This document shows positions 18,821 through 27,857 of a stretch of DNA of 64,000 nucleotides, in pieces. Below the pieces are notes generated by a model. That model was not told the DNA's origin, made no database searches, and worked only from the letters and a program-made list of their open reading frames with translations. The DNA comes from Streptomyces brasiliensis (GTDB taxonomy: Bacteria > Actinomycetota > Actinomycetes > Streptomycetales > Streptomycetaceae): positions 124,001 through 188,000 of the forward strand of contig NZ_BMQA01000005.1 in NCBI RefSeq assembly GCF_014647875.1, in the 5' to 3' direction. The stretch's first letter is position 1. Each line of letters opens with the position of its first letter. The position numbers and the translations under genes were made by a program.

Positions 18821-20581
18821 TTACTTCTTGACGTACAGCTTGGTGAGAGCGACGCACGTGTTGCCGGCGTCGTAGACGAGGTTGCCGACCTTGGAGCCGT
18901 GCATCCAGTTGCGGATCTTGTGGTAGTCCGGGACGACCGCCGCCAGCTCCATGATCTGCCGGTCGACGGTACCCCAGGCCTTGTTGGCCTCATCGACGTC
19001 CGTGATCTTGGCGGCCGCATTGATCGCCTTGTTCACGCTCGGGTCGTTCAGCTGGGCGTAGTTGCTGCGGCCGTCACCGATGTTCTCGCCGCTCCAGCAG
19101 GGGTAGAAGACCGAGTAGCCGTTCGGCCAGTCCGGGCTCCAACCCGCCGCCATCAGGTCGAAGCCGTTGTCGATCTTGCCGATCTGGGTGTAGAAGGTCG
19201 ACTTGTCGATCTGCTTGTTGACGACCTGGAAGCCGGCGGCCTCCAGCGCGTTCTTGATGGCGACGGCCTGCTTCACGGAGTTGTCCGACTGCTGGTAGGC
19301 GATGACCAGCTTCTGGCCGACCTTGCCTGCCTCCTTCAGGAGGGCCTTGGCCTTGACCGGGTCGCCGCCCGGCTTCTTGTCCGTGCCGTACAGGTCGAAC
19401 TTGCTGTAGCCGGGGGTCACCGGGCTGAGGATGGTGGTCGCCAGCTCGCTGGTGGCCTTGCCGCCGCGGATCGTCTGCAGCTGCAGGTGCGGCCAGGCAC
19501 AGTTGATGGCCTGGCGGACCTTGACGTCCTTGATCCGGGTCATGTTGATCGGCCAGTAGTAGGTGACCGTGTCGACCTGGGTGAGGACGCGCTTCTTCAG
19601 CGTGGCGTTGGTGAGCACCTGGGCGATGCGCTCGGGGGCGACCTCGTTGTAGATCGACATCGCGTACTGGTCGTTGCCGTTGTCCGCGATGAAGCGGTCG
19701 GTGGAGGCGACCAGCTCGAAGCCGAACTGGAAGGCGTACTGGTCCGGGTAGGCGTTGCGGATCGCGTCCGTCTGCGGGTCCCAGTGCTCGTTGCGGACGT
19801 ACGTCAGCGACTTGCCGATCTGACGGTCCCCGATCTTGTAGGGACCGAGGGCGTACGGGCGCTTGTCGTACTTCTCCTTGGTGTCCTTCTTCTTGTTCAC
19901 GAGGCTGTAGCCCGCCATGGCCAGCGTGAAGTTGAAGTCGGTGCGGGCCTCGGTGAGGTGGAAGGTGATGGTCTTCCCGGAGACCTCGATCGAGGCGAGC
20001 TTCTTGCCGTCGTAGGGGCCCTTGTACTTGTCGCCGCCGGCCAGCCACTGCTGGACGTAGCGCGGACCCTCGGTGACGAAGGAGGCGAAGAGGCGCTCGA
20101 AGGTGTGGCGGACGTCGTCCATGGAGAGGTCGGAGCCGTCCTCCCACTTGATGCCGTCCTTGATCGTGAACGACCAGGTCTTGCCGCCGTTCTTCATGGT
20201 GCCGGCATCGGTGGCGACGTCGCCGACGAGCGTGCAGCCGCCCTTGTCGTCGATCTTGTAACCGGTCAGACCGCGCAGGATCGGCCGGGTGATGGCGCCC
20301 TCGGTGGCCACGTAGATCTGGGCCGGGTCCAGGTGGTCCATGTCGAACTGGTCGAGGCCGTAGACCGTCCCGCCCTTGACCGCGCCCGCGACCTCCGGGG
20401 CCGGACCCGTCGAGTCGGCCTTGGTGCCGACCGGGATGTTCATGGTCTTGGCCTTGCTCACCGACGGGATGTTCTTGTCGGCGGAGGAGCCCTTGTCGCT
20501 GCTGCCGCAGGCGCTCAGCACGGTCGTGGAGGCCGCGGCCACGCCGGTGGCGATCAGGAAGTTTCTACGGGAAAAGGACAT
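18821..20581 (-). CDS. Oligopeptide-binding lipoprotein with Tat-type signal, second operon
   Basis: A 586-residue SBP_bac_5 protein. The N-terminus MSFSRRNFLIATGVAAASTT has the twin-arginine pattern S-R-R-x-F-L, and the hydrophobic stretch ends VLSAC with lipidated C25. It is therefore predicted to be exported folded by the Tat pathway and then lipidated, unlike BldKB, which has an ordinary Sec lipoprotein signal. The mature part starts with the same motif order as BldKB (STGPAPEV, GGTVYGLDQFDMDHLDPAQI). Its presence with a complete permease/ATPase set argues for a second, differently specific peptide importer. Confidence 0.9.
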   Translation of the reverse strand: MSFSRRNFLIATGVAAASTTVLSACGSSDKGSSADKNIPSVSKAKTMNIPVGTKADSTGPAPEVAGAVKGGTVYGLDQFDMDHLDPAQIYVATEGAITRPILRGLTGYKIDDKGGCTLVGDVATDAGTMKNGGKTWSFTIKDGIKWEDGSDLSMDDVRHTFERLFASFVTEGPRYVQQWLAGGDKYKGPYDGKKLASIEVSGKTITFHLTEARTDFNFTLAMAGYSLVNKKKDTKEKYDKRPYALGPYKIGDRQIGKSLTYVRNEHWDPQTDAIRNAYPDQYAFQFGFELVASTDRFIADNGNDQYAMSIYNEVAPERIAQVLTNATLKKRVLTQVDTVTYYWPINMTRIKDVKVRQAINCAWPHLQLQTIRGGKATSELATTILSPVTPGYSKFDLYGTDKKPGGDPVKAKALLKEAGKVGQKLVIAYQQSDNSVKQAVAIKNALEAAGFQVVNKQIDKSTFYTQIGKIDNGFDLMAAGWSPDWPNGYSVFYPCWSGENIGDGRSNYAQLNDPSVNKAINAAAKITDVDEANKAWGTVDRQIMELAAVVPDYHKIRNWMHGSKVGNLVYDAGNTCVALTKLYVKK

Positions 20582-20665
20582 GCTGAGCCTGCCTAGGGGG
20601 GGGTCAATTCGGGCGGTCGGAACCAGCCGGACGTCATCGAACCGGGCCGGGTGAAGAGGGGGGTG

Positions 20666-21694
20666 CTACCGCTTCGACTTCGGGTCGAGGGCGTCGCGCA
20701 CGGAGTCGCCGAGCAGGTTGAAGGCGACGACGAAGAGCACCATCGAGATGCCCGGGAAGAGCATGAAGGTGATGTCCTGGGAGTAGAACTGGGCGCCTCG
20801 GGCGATCATGACGCCCCAGTCCGGGGTCGGGTCGATGATGCCGACGCTGAGGAAGGACAGACCCGCCTCGGTGGTCACGAGGGCCGGGAGCAGCAGCGTG
20901 GACTGGATGATGATCGGCGTCCACAGGTTCGGCAGCAGCTCCTTGAACACGATGCGCATCGGGGGCGCACCCGTGACCTTGGCCGCCTCGACGAACTCAC
21001 GCTCGCGCAGGCCCAGCACCTGACCCCGCAGCAGACGCGCGATGGAGGCCCAGCCGAACGTGGAGAGGACCACGATCAGGGCGGTGGCGCGCAGCCAGGT
21101 CGGGATGTTGTCGTCGGGGGCGACGAAGATGCCGTAGACGACCGGCATGAACGCGATGAAGAACAGCGTGGACGGGAACGAGAGCAGGATGTCGATGACC
21201 CGGCCGACGAGGTAGTCGGTCTTGCCGCCCAGATAGCCGGCCGTGACGCCGACCACGACGCCGGCGACCACGGTGAGGATCGTGGCGGCCACGGCGATGC
21301 CCAGCGAGGTGCGGATGCCGTAGAGCAGGAACGTGAAGACGTCCCGGCCGAGCTGCGGCTCGACGCCGAACCAGAACTGCGAACTCATGCCGCCGTTGGG
21401 GCCCGCGGGATACGAGAAGGCGTCGAGCAGGCTCGGGTCCTGGCTCGCGTACGTGGTGTACGGGTCCTTGCCGTAGAGCTTGGCTATCAGCGGCGCCGCT
21501 ATCGCGACCACGAAGAAGAAGATCACGACGTAGGCGGATATAACGCCCGTCCGGTCACGCTTGAACCGCTTCCAGGCCAAGCGTCCCGGAGAGCGGCTCT
21601 CGCCGCCCTTCGGACTGCCCGATGCGATCGGCTTCTCGACGCTCTCGTCGGTCACCTCGAGCGGGGCAGCCGCGGATGGAGTTGGGGGGGTCAT
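20666..21694 (-). CDS. Oligopeptide ABC importer permease (DppC type), second operon
   Basis: A 342-residue permease, first gene of the operon, with ATG at 21692-21694. The N-terminal 50 residues are cytoplasmic and rich in Pro/Ser/Glu. Helix 1 follows RFKRDRTGVISAYVVIFFF, a stretch nearly the same as in BldKA. The EAA loop reads EAAKVTGAPPMRIVFKELLP. BldKA and this protein share their large external loop (LYGKDPYT, NGG, FWFG, EP), confirming paralogy. The promoter must lie in 21695-22192, which is shared with the divergent third operon. Confidence 0.92.
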   Translation of the reverse strand: MTPPTPSAAAPLEVTDESVEKPIASGSPKGGESRSPGRLAWKRFKRDRTGVISAYVVIFFFVVAIAAPLIAKLYGKDPYTTYASQDPSLLDAFSYPAGPNGGMSSQFWFGVEPQLGRDVFTFLLYGIRTSLGIAVAATILTVVAGVVVGVTAGYLGGKTDYLVGRVIDILLSFPSTLFFIAFMPVVYGIFVAPDDNIPTWLRATALIVVLSTFGWASIARLLRGQVLGLREREFVEAAKVTGAPPMRIVFKELLPNLWTPIIIQSTLLLPALVTTEAGLSFLSVGIIDPTPDWGVMIARGAQFYSQDITFMLFPGISMVLFVVAFNLLGDSVRDALDPKSKR

Positions 21695-22192
21695 GGTGCT
21701 CCTGGCCCAAGGGAGGGTCTGATGACTCCGCAGGGCACGCTCCCCTACGGGCTACGCCGGACTTTTTCAACGCAATTCATTCAAGGTCAATAAATTCTCG
21801 GTCAAGTTGGGTTTCTCTTTACCTTCTTTGCCTCGACATGACCTTTTCGTAGCTACGCGGGTAGACTCCCGTGATCGATCCGTGTTTTAATTCGGGCTAA
21901 CTGGACTATTCAGGCAACAAGTTCGATATGCGGACGCCGAAGTGTCGAAATTCGTACATCCGAGGGTCGTGATCCAACGGTTCGGCATCGGATCGCGAAG
22001 ATCCATTGCGTCCTGTCCGAAGATCGTCGGGACCCTCTCGTGGAGATCGTCCACCCCCTCCCGAGCGCCCTGCGTGCATCCGGATGATCCGGTCTCCTGA
22101 AGGTCCTCGGTCGGGTGGCGCTTCCATGCAATATGAGCCGCTTAGACGGATATTGACCGGTAATGGACCGTTATTCACCAAGGAGGCACGCC
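21695..22192. other. Divergent promoter region between the second and third peptide operons
   Basis: About 500 bases without a credible gene. Bases 21765-21910 are strikingly A/T-rich for this genome and contain GGTCAA twice, at 21785-21790 and 21800-21805 (15-base period), a possible regulator site or -35 region. AAGGAGG at 22180-22186 is the RBS of the rightward lipoprotein. No riboswitch or hairpin of note is seen. Confidence 0.5.
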
Positions 22193-23818
22193 ATGCGGGG
22201 AGCCAGGCACGCCCGATGGGCCGCGGGCGCGGCGGCGATGGCGCTGGCCGCGACGGCCTGCGGTGGCGGTGGCGGGAGCGGCGGCTCGGCCGACGGGGTG
22301 CTCAGCTCCTCCTGGGGTGACCCGCAGAACCCGCTGGAGCCGTCGAACACCAACGAGGTGCAGGGCGGCAAGGTCCTCGACATGATCTTCCGCGGGCTGA
22401 AGCGCTACAACCCGAAGACCGGCGCGGCCGAGAACATGCTCGCCGAGAAGATCGACACCTCGGACTCGCAGAACTTCACCATCACGGTCAAGGACGGCTG
22501 GACCTTCAGCAACGGCGAGAAGGTGACCGCCAAGTCCTTCGTCGACGCCTGGAACTACGGCGCGAGCCTCAGGAACAACCAGAAGAACGCGTACTTCTTC
22601 GGCTACATCGAGGGCTACGACAAGGTCCACCCGGGGGGCGGCTCGCAGACCGCCGAGAAGCTCGACGGTCTCAAGGTCACGGGCGACAGGACCTTCACCG
22701 TCCGGCTCAACCAGAAGTTCTCCGGCTTCCCCGACACCCTCGGCTACGCGGCCTTCGCCCCGCTGCCGCAGTCGTTCTTCACCGATCACGCCGGCTGGCT
22801 CGCCAAACCGGTCGGCAACGGGCCGTACGCCATCGAGTCGTACACCAAGGGCTCGCAGATGGAGTTGCGGAAGTGGGACGCCTACCCGGGTGACGACAAG
22901 GCGCGGAACGACGGCGTGACCCTCAAGGTCTACACGGACGGCAACACCGCCTACACCGATCTGATGGCCGGCAACCTCGACCTCGTCGACGACATCCCCG
23001 CCGCCCAGCTCAAGAACGTGAAGAACGACCTCGGCGACCGCTACATCAACACCCCGGCCGGCATCATCCAGACGCTCGCGTTCCCGTTCTACGACCCGGC
23101 CTGGAACAAGAGCGGCTCGGAGAAGGTCCGCAAGGGACTGTCCATGGCCATCAACCGCGCGCAGATCACCGACACCATCTTCCAGAAGACCCGCACCCCC
23201 GCCAGCGACTGGACCTCACCCGTCCTCGGAGTTGCGGGCGGCTTCAAGGAAGGGCTGTGCGGCGACGGCTGCGAGTACAAACCGGCCGAGGCGAAGAAGC
23301 TGGTCCAGGAGGGCGGCGGGATCCCCGGCGGCCAGGTCAGGATCACCTACAACGCCGACACCGGCTCGCACCGCGAGTGGATCGACGCCGTGTGCAACTC
23401 CATCAACAACGCGCTCGGCAACGACAAGGCGTGCGTCGGCAACCCGGTCGGCACCTTCGCGGACTTCCGCAACCAGATCGGGCAGCACAAGCTGACCGGG
23501 CCGTTCCGGGCCGGCTGGCAGATGGACTATCCGCTGATCCAGAACTTCCTCCAGCCGCTCTACTACACGGGAGCGTCCTCCAACGACGGCAAGTGGTCCA
23601 ACAAGGACTTCGACAGACTCGTCGACCGGGCCAACGCCGAGACCGACACGGCCAAGGCCGTCCAGACCTTCCAGGAGGCCGAGAAGGTCGTACGCGACAA
23701 CATGGCCGCCATCCCGCTCTGGTACCAGAACGGCAGCGCGGGCTACTCGCAGCGGCTGTCGAACGTGGCGCTGAACCCGTTCAGCGTCCCCGTCTACAAC
23801 GAGATCAAGGTCGGCTGA
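22193..23818 (+). CDS. Oligopeptide-binding lipoprotein, third operon
   Basis: A 541-residue SBP_bac_5 lipoprotein with signal MRGARHARWAAGAAAMALAA followed by TAC, then a Gly/Ser tether and the binding domain (PQNPLEPSNTNEVQGGK, VLDMIFRGL). The start ATG 22193 has AAGGAGG six bases upstream; an in-frame ATG at 22163 would weaken the signal peptide. The gene order here, lipoprotein-permease B-permease C-ATPase D-ATPase F, is the classical dppABCDF order, and the sequences are more distant from bldK than the second operon, so this is a separate lineage. Confidence 0.92.
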   Translation: MRGARHARWAAGAAAMALAATACGGGGGSGGSADGVLSSSWGDPQNPLEPSNTNEVQGGKVLDMIFRGLKRYNPKTGAAENMLAEKIDTSDSQNFTITVKDGWTFSNGEKVTAKSFVDAWNYGASLRNNQKNAYFFGYIEGYDKVHPGGGSQTAEKLDGLKVTGDRTFTVRLNQKFSGFPDTLGYAAFAPLPQSFFTDHAGWLAKPVGNGPYAIESYTKGSQMELRKWDAYPGDDKARNDGVTLKVYTDGNTAYTDLMAGNLDLVDDIPAAQLKNVKNDLGDRYINTPAGIIQTLAFPFYDPAWNKSGSEKVRKGLSMAINRAQITDTIFQKTRTPASDWTSPVLGVAGGFKEGLCGDGCEYKPAEAKKLVQEGGGIPGGQVRITYNADTGSHREWIDAVCNSINNALGNDKACVGNPVGTFADFRNQIGQHKLTGPFRAGWQMDYPLIQNFLQPLYYTGASSNDGKWSNKDFDRLVDRANAETDTAKAVQTFQEAEKVVRDNMAAIPLWYQNGSAGYSQRLSNVALNPFSVPVYNEIKVG

Positions 23819-23824
23819 GCCGCC

Positions 23825-24748
23825 ATGGGACGCTATGTCGTCCGGCGGCTGCTGCAGATGATCCCGGTCTTCGTCGGGGCCACGCTGCTGATCTTCCTGA
23901 TGGTGAACGTGATGGGCGACCCCATCGCCGGACTGTGCGGAGAGCGGGCGTGCGACCCGGCGACGGCCGCGCAGCTGAAGAGGGAGTTCGGCCTCGACAA
24001 GCCGTTGTGGCAGCAATACCTGACCTACATGGGGGACGTCTTCACCGGTGACTTCGGTACGGCGTTCAACGGGCAGCCGGTCACCGAGCTGATGGCGACG
24101 GCGTTCCCCGTGACGATCCGGCTGACGATCGTGGCGATCCTCTTCGAGATCGTCGTCGGCATCACTCTGGGCGTGGTCACCGGCCTGCGGCGCGGCCGGC
24201 CGATCGACACGACGGTCCTGGTGGGCACCCTGGTCGTCATCTCGGTGCCCGTCTTCGTCACCGGCCTCGTGCTCCAAATCCTGCTCGGCGTCGAGTGGCA
24301 GTGGATCCAGCCGTCCGTCTCCCCGGACGCGCCGTTCGGCGAGCTGATCGTGCCGGGCCTGGTCCTCGCGTCCGTGTCCCTCGCCTATGTGACCCGGCTG
24401 ACCCGCACCTCCATCGCGGAGAACAAGCGGTCCGACTACGTCCGTACGGCGATCGCCAAGGGCCTGCCCCGGCACCGGGTCATCACCCGGCACCTGCTGC
24501 GCAACTCCCTCATCCCCGTCGTCACGTTCATCGGCACCGACATCGGCGCGCTGATGGGAGGAGCCATCGTCACCGAGCGCATCTTCAACATCCATGGCGT
24601 CGGCTACCAGCTCTACCAGGGCATCCTGCGGCAGAACACCCAGACCGTCGTCGGCTTCGTGACCGTCCTCGTCCTCGTCTTCCTGGTGGCCAACCTGCTC
24701 GTCGACCTCCTCTACGCCGTACTCGACCCGAGGATCCGCTATGCCTGA
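23825..24748 (+). CDS. Peptide ABC importer permease (DppB type), third operon
   Basis: A 307-residue permease with MGRYVVRRLLQMIPVFVGAT at the N-terminus, six predicted helices and an EAA loop containing SDYVRTAIAKGLPRHRVI. The external segment is shorter than in BldKC and has one cysteine pair (CGERAC) rather than two. ATG 23825 lies six bases after the lipoprotein stop. Confidence 0.93.
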   Translation: MGRYVVRRLLQMIPVFVGATLLIFLMVNVMGDPIAGLCGERACDPATAAQLKREFGLDKPLWQQYLTYMGDVFTGDFGTAFNGQPVTELMATAFPVTIRLTIVAILFEIVVGITLGVVTGLRRGRPIDTTVLVGTLVVISVPVFVTGLVLQILLGVEWQWIQPSVSPDAPFGELIVPGLVLASVSLAYVTRLTRTSIAENKRSDYVRTAIAKGLPRHRVITRHLLRNSLIPVVTFIGTDIGALMGGAIVTERIFNIHGVGYQLYQGILRQNTQTVVGFVTVLVLVFLVANLLVDLLYAVLDPRIRYA

Positions 24749-25712
24749 GCAGTCGGACGGTGTGATCGCGGGCACCGGTATGGGCGGGGGGATGGACCTC
24801 GCGGCGAGCGAGGCCGAGACGCTGGAGAAGGTGCCCGGGGGGCCGCTCGGCACGGGCCCGGCCGGCAAACCCCGTTCCCTGTGGTCCGACGCATGGCACG
24901 ACCTGCGTCGCAACCCCGTCTTCCTCGTCTCCTCGCTCGTGATCCTCTTCCTCGTCGTCATCTCCCTGTGGCCCTCGCTGATCACCTCCGGCAGTCCCCT
25001 CCAGTGCGAGCTGGCCAAGTCGCAGCAGGGCTCGCAGCCGGGTGCCCCGTTCGGGTACGACGGTCAGGGCTGCAACGTCTACACACGGACCGTGTACGGC
25101 GCCCGAACGTCCGTCACGGTCGGTGTCTGCGCCACGCTCGGGGTGACGATCCTCGGGTCGGTGCTCGGCGGGCTCGCCGGGTACTACGGCGGGGTGTGGG
25201 ACTCGGTGCTGTCGCGGATCACCGACGTGTTCTTCGCGATCCCGGTCGTCCTCGGCGGTCTGGTCCTGCTGTCCGTGGTGACCAGCAACACGGTCTGGCC
25301 CGTCATCGGGTTCATGGTGCTGCTGGGCTGGCCGCAGATCTCCCGCATCGCCCGCGGCTCGGTCATCACGTCCAAGCAGAACGACTATGTGCAGGCCGCG
25401 CGTGCCCTGGGCGCCTCCGACTCCCGCATCCTGCTGCGCCACATCGCCCCGAATGCCGTGGCACCGGTGATCGTCGTGGCGACCATCGCGCTCGGCACCT
25501 ACATCTCGCTGGAGGCGACCCTGTCGTACCTCGGCGTCGGGCTCAAACCGCCCAGCGTCTCCTGGGGCATCGACATCTCCGCCGCCTCCCCCTACATCCG
25601 CAACGCCCCGCACGCCCTGCTGTGGCCCTCGGGCGCGCTGGCGATCACGGTCCTGGCCTTCATCATGCTCGGCGACGCGGTGCGCGACGCCCTCGACCCG
25701 AAGCTGAGGTGA
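24741..25712 (+). CDS. Peptide ABC importer permease (DppC type), third operon
   Basis: A 323-residue permease overlapping the DppB stop by eight bases, so translation is coupled. A cytoplasmic N-terminus of about 60 residues is followed by LRRNPVFLVSSLVILFLVVI (helix 1). Five more helices follow, with EAA loop QAARALGASDSRILLRHIAP. The external loop contains CELAKSQQG and GCNVYTRTVYG, a loop type common in this DppC subfamily. Confidence 0.93.
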   Translation: MPEQSDGVIAGTGMGGGMDLAASEAETLEKVPGGPLGTGPAGKPRSLWSDAWHDLRRNPVFLVSSLVILFLVVISLWPSLITSGSPLQCELAKSQQGSQPGAPFGYDGQGCNVYTRTVYGARTSVTVGVCATLGVTILGSVLGGLAGYYGGVWDSVLSRITDVFFAIPVVLGGLVLLSVVTSNTVWPVIGFMVLLGWPQISRIARGSVITSKQNDYVQAARALGASDSRILLRHIAPNAVAPVIVVATIALGTYISLEATLSYLGVGLKPPSVSWGIDISAASPYIRNAPHALLWPSGALAITVLAFIMLGDAVRDALDPKLR

Positions 25713-25721
25713 CGCGCCGTC

Positions 25722-26705
25722 ATGCTGCTCGAAGTGCGGGACCTGCACGTGGAGTTCAGGACGCGGGACGGCATCGCCCGCGCCGTCAACGGCGTCTCGT
25801 ACGGCGTGGACGCGGGGCAGACCCTCGCCGTGCTCGGCGAGTCCGGCTCGGGCAAGTCCGTGACGGCGCAGGCCGTGATGGGGATCCTCGACATGCCGCC
25901 CGGGCGGATCACGGGCGGTGAGATCCTCTTCCGCGGCCAGGACCTGCTGAAGCTGAAGGAGGAGGAGCGGCGGAAGGTCCGCGGCGCCGGGATGGCGATG
26001 ATCTTCCAGGACGCGCTGTCGGCCCTGAACCCGGTGCTCTCCGTGGGCGACCAGCTCGGCGAGATGTTCGTCGTGCACCGCGGGATGTCGAAGAAGGACG
26101 CGCGGGCGAGGGCGGTCGAGCTGATGGAGCGGGTGCGCATCCCGGCCGCCGCCGAGCGGGTGCGCGACTATCCCCACCAGTTCTCCGGCGGCATGCGCCA
26201 GCGCATCATGATCGCCATGGCGCTGGCCCTGGAACCGGCCCTCGTCATCGCCGACGAGCCCACCACCGCCCTCGACGTCACCGTCCAGGCCCAGATCATG
26301 GACCTGCTCGCGGAGCTGCAGCGCGAGTACGCCATGGGCCTGATCCTGATCACCCATGATCTGGGGGTGGTCGCGGACGTGGCCGACCAGATCGCTGTCA
26401 TGTACGCGGGCCGGATCGTCGAGCAGGCCCCCGTCCACGACCTCTACAAGGCACCCGCCCACCCCTACACCAGAGGCCTGCTGGACTCCATCCCGCGCCT
26501 GGACCACAAGGGCCAGGAGCTCTACGCCATCAAGGGCCTGCCGCCGAACCTCATGGACATCCCGCCCGGCTGCGCCTTCAACCCCCGCTGCCCGATGGCC
26601 CGGGACGTCTGCCGGACCGACGAGCCGCCGCTGTACGAGGTCTCCGAGGAGCGGGCCAGCGCCTGCCACTTCTGGAGGGAGTGCCTGCATGACCTCGACC
26701 ACTGA
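25722..26705 (+). CDS. Peptide ABC importer ATPase (DppD type), third operon
   Basis: A 327-residue ABC ATPase starting [20 protein letters not shown]. Walker A GESGSGKS, signature FSGGMRQR, Walker [15 protein letters not shown] and the oligo_HPY tail ([20 protein letters not shown]) are all present. The start lies nine bases after the permease stop and the 3' end overlaps the next ATPase gene by 17 bases. Confidence 0.93.
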   Translation: MLLEVRDLHVEFRTRDGIARAVNGVSYGVDAGQTLAVLGESGSGKSVTAQAVMGILDMPPGRITGGEILFRGQDLLKLKEEERRKVRGAGMAMIFQDALSALNPVLSVGDQLGEMFVVHRGMSKKDARARAVELMERVRIPAAAERVRDYPHQFSGGMRQRIMIAMALALEPALVIADEPTTALDVTVQAQIMDLLAELQREYAMGLILITHDLGVVADVADQIAVMYAGRIVEQAPVHDLYKAPAHPYTRGLLDSIPRLDHKGQELYAIKGLPPNLMDIPPGCAFNPRCPMARDVCRTDEPPLYEVSEERASACHFWRECLHDLDH

Positions 26706-27747
26706 GCCGATCCTGGAGGTCAGCGGACTCGTCAAGCACTATCCGCTCACCCGGGGCATCCTGTTCAAGAAGCAGGTCGGAACCGTGAAAGCGGTCGACG
26801 GCGTCGACTTCACGCTCGGCCGCGGCGAGACCCTCGGCATCGTGGGCGAGTCCGGCTGCGGCAAGTCGACCCTCGCCAAGATGCTGTGCAACCTGGAGAA
26901 GCCGACGGCCGGTTCGATCCGCTTCAAGGGCGAGGACATCACCAGGCTGTCGGGCAAGGCCCTCAAGGCGGTCCGCCGCAACATCCAGATGGTGTTCCAG
27001 GACCCGTACACCTCCCTCAACCCCCGGATGACCGTGGGCGACATCATCGGGGAGCCGTACGAGATCCACCCCGAGGCCGCCCCCAAGGGCGACCGGCGCC
27101 GCCGGGTCCAGGAGCTGCTGGACGTCGTCGGCCTCAACCCCGAGTACGTCAACCGCTATCCGCACCAGTTCTCCGGCGGCCAGCGCCAACGTATCGGCAT
27201 CGCGCGGGGGCTGGCGCTGCGCCCCGAGGTGATCGTCGCCGACGAGCCGGTGTCCGCGCTGGACGTCTCGGTGCAGGCGCAGGTCATCAACCTCCTCGAC
27301 CGGCTGCAGGCCGAGTTCGAGCTGTCGTACCTCGTCATCGCGCACGACCTGTCGATCGTCCGGCACATCTCGGACCGGGTCGGGGTGATGTACCTGGGGC
27401 GGATCGTGGAGATCGGCAGGGACGCGGAGATCTACGACCACCCCACGCACCCCTACACCCAGGCCCTGCTGTCCGCGGTCCCCGTCCCCGACCCGGACGC
27501 CCGGGAACACCGCGAGCGGATCATTCTCACGGGTGATGTCCCGTCCCCGACGAACATCCCCTCCGGCTGCCGTTTCCGCACCCGCTGCTGGAAGGCCCAG
27601 GAACGCTGCGCCCGGGAGGTGCCGGCGCTCGCGGTGCCCTCCCGGTTCCGGTCCACGGCCGGTCCGGCGGCACACGACTCGGCGTGCCACTTTGCGGAAG
27701 AGAAGCAGGTCGTACCGGCGGAGGAGCACGGCAACGGGCCGGGGTGA
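26689..27747 (+). CDS. Peptide ABC importer ATPase (DppF type), third operon
   Basis: A 352-residue ABC ATPase starting at ATG 26689 ([20 protein letters not shown]), with GGAGGGAG about eight bases upstream inside the preceding gene. Walker [10 protein letters not shown], signature FSGGQRQR, Walker [15 protein letters not shown] and the cysteine-bearing oligo_HPY tail [15 protein letters not shown] are intact. The C-terminus runs about 25 residues past the usual end and its stop codon is part of the operon terminator stem. Confidence 0.93.
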   Translation: MTSTTEPILEVSGLVKHYPLTRGILFKKQVGTVKAVDGVDFTLGRGETLGIVGESGCGKSTLAKMLCNLEKPTAGSIRFKGEDITRLSGKALKAVRRNIQMVFQDPYTSLNPRMTVGDIIGEPYEIHPEAAPKGDRRRRVQELLDVVGLNPEYVNRYPHQFSGGQRQRIGIARGLALRPEVIVADEPVSALDVSVQAQVINLLDRLQAEFELSYLVIAHDLSIVRHISDRVGVMYLGRIVEIGRDAEIYDHPTHPYTQALLSAVPVPDPDAREHRERIILTGDVPSPTNIPSGCRFRTRCWKAQERCAREVPALAVPSRFRSTAGPAAHDSACHFAEEKQVVPAEEHGNGPG

Positions 27748-27768
27748 CATGGCGCACCCCGGCCCGTT
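27733..27768 (+). terminator. Terminator overlapping the stop codon of the third operon
   Basis: AACGGGCCGGGGTG pairs perfectly with CACCCCGGCCCGTT over an eight-base loop; the TGA stop at 27745-27747 lies at the stem/loop junction. The stem is therefore partly coding. Confidence 0.8.
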
Positions 27769-27857
27769 CACGGCACCCGCACGGCCGTACGCCGTTCAGC
27801 GTCGCGCGTCCGTATATCGGTACCGCTTCCGTGAAGTTGCCTGCGTGTTAACGCAGT

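Noticed and set aside
21906..22181. Minus-strand ORFs in the divergent region between the second and third peptide operons
   Set aside because: No ribosome binding site, poor GC3 and no recognisable sequence; the region is A/T-rich promoter DNA.
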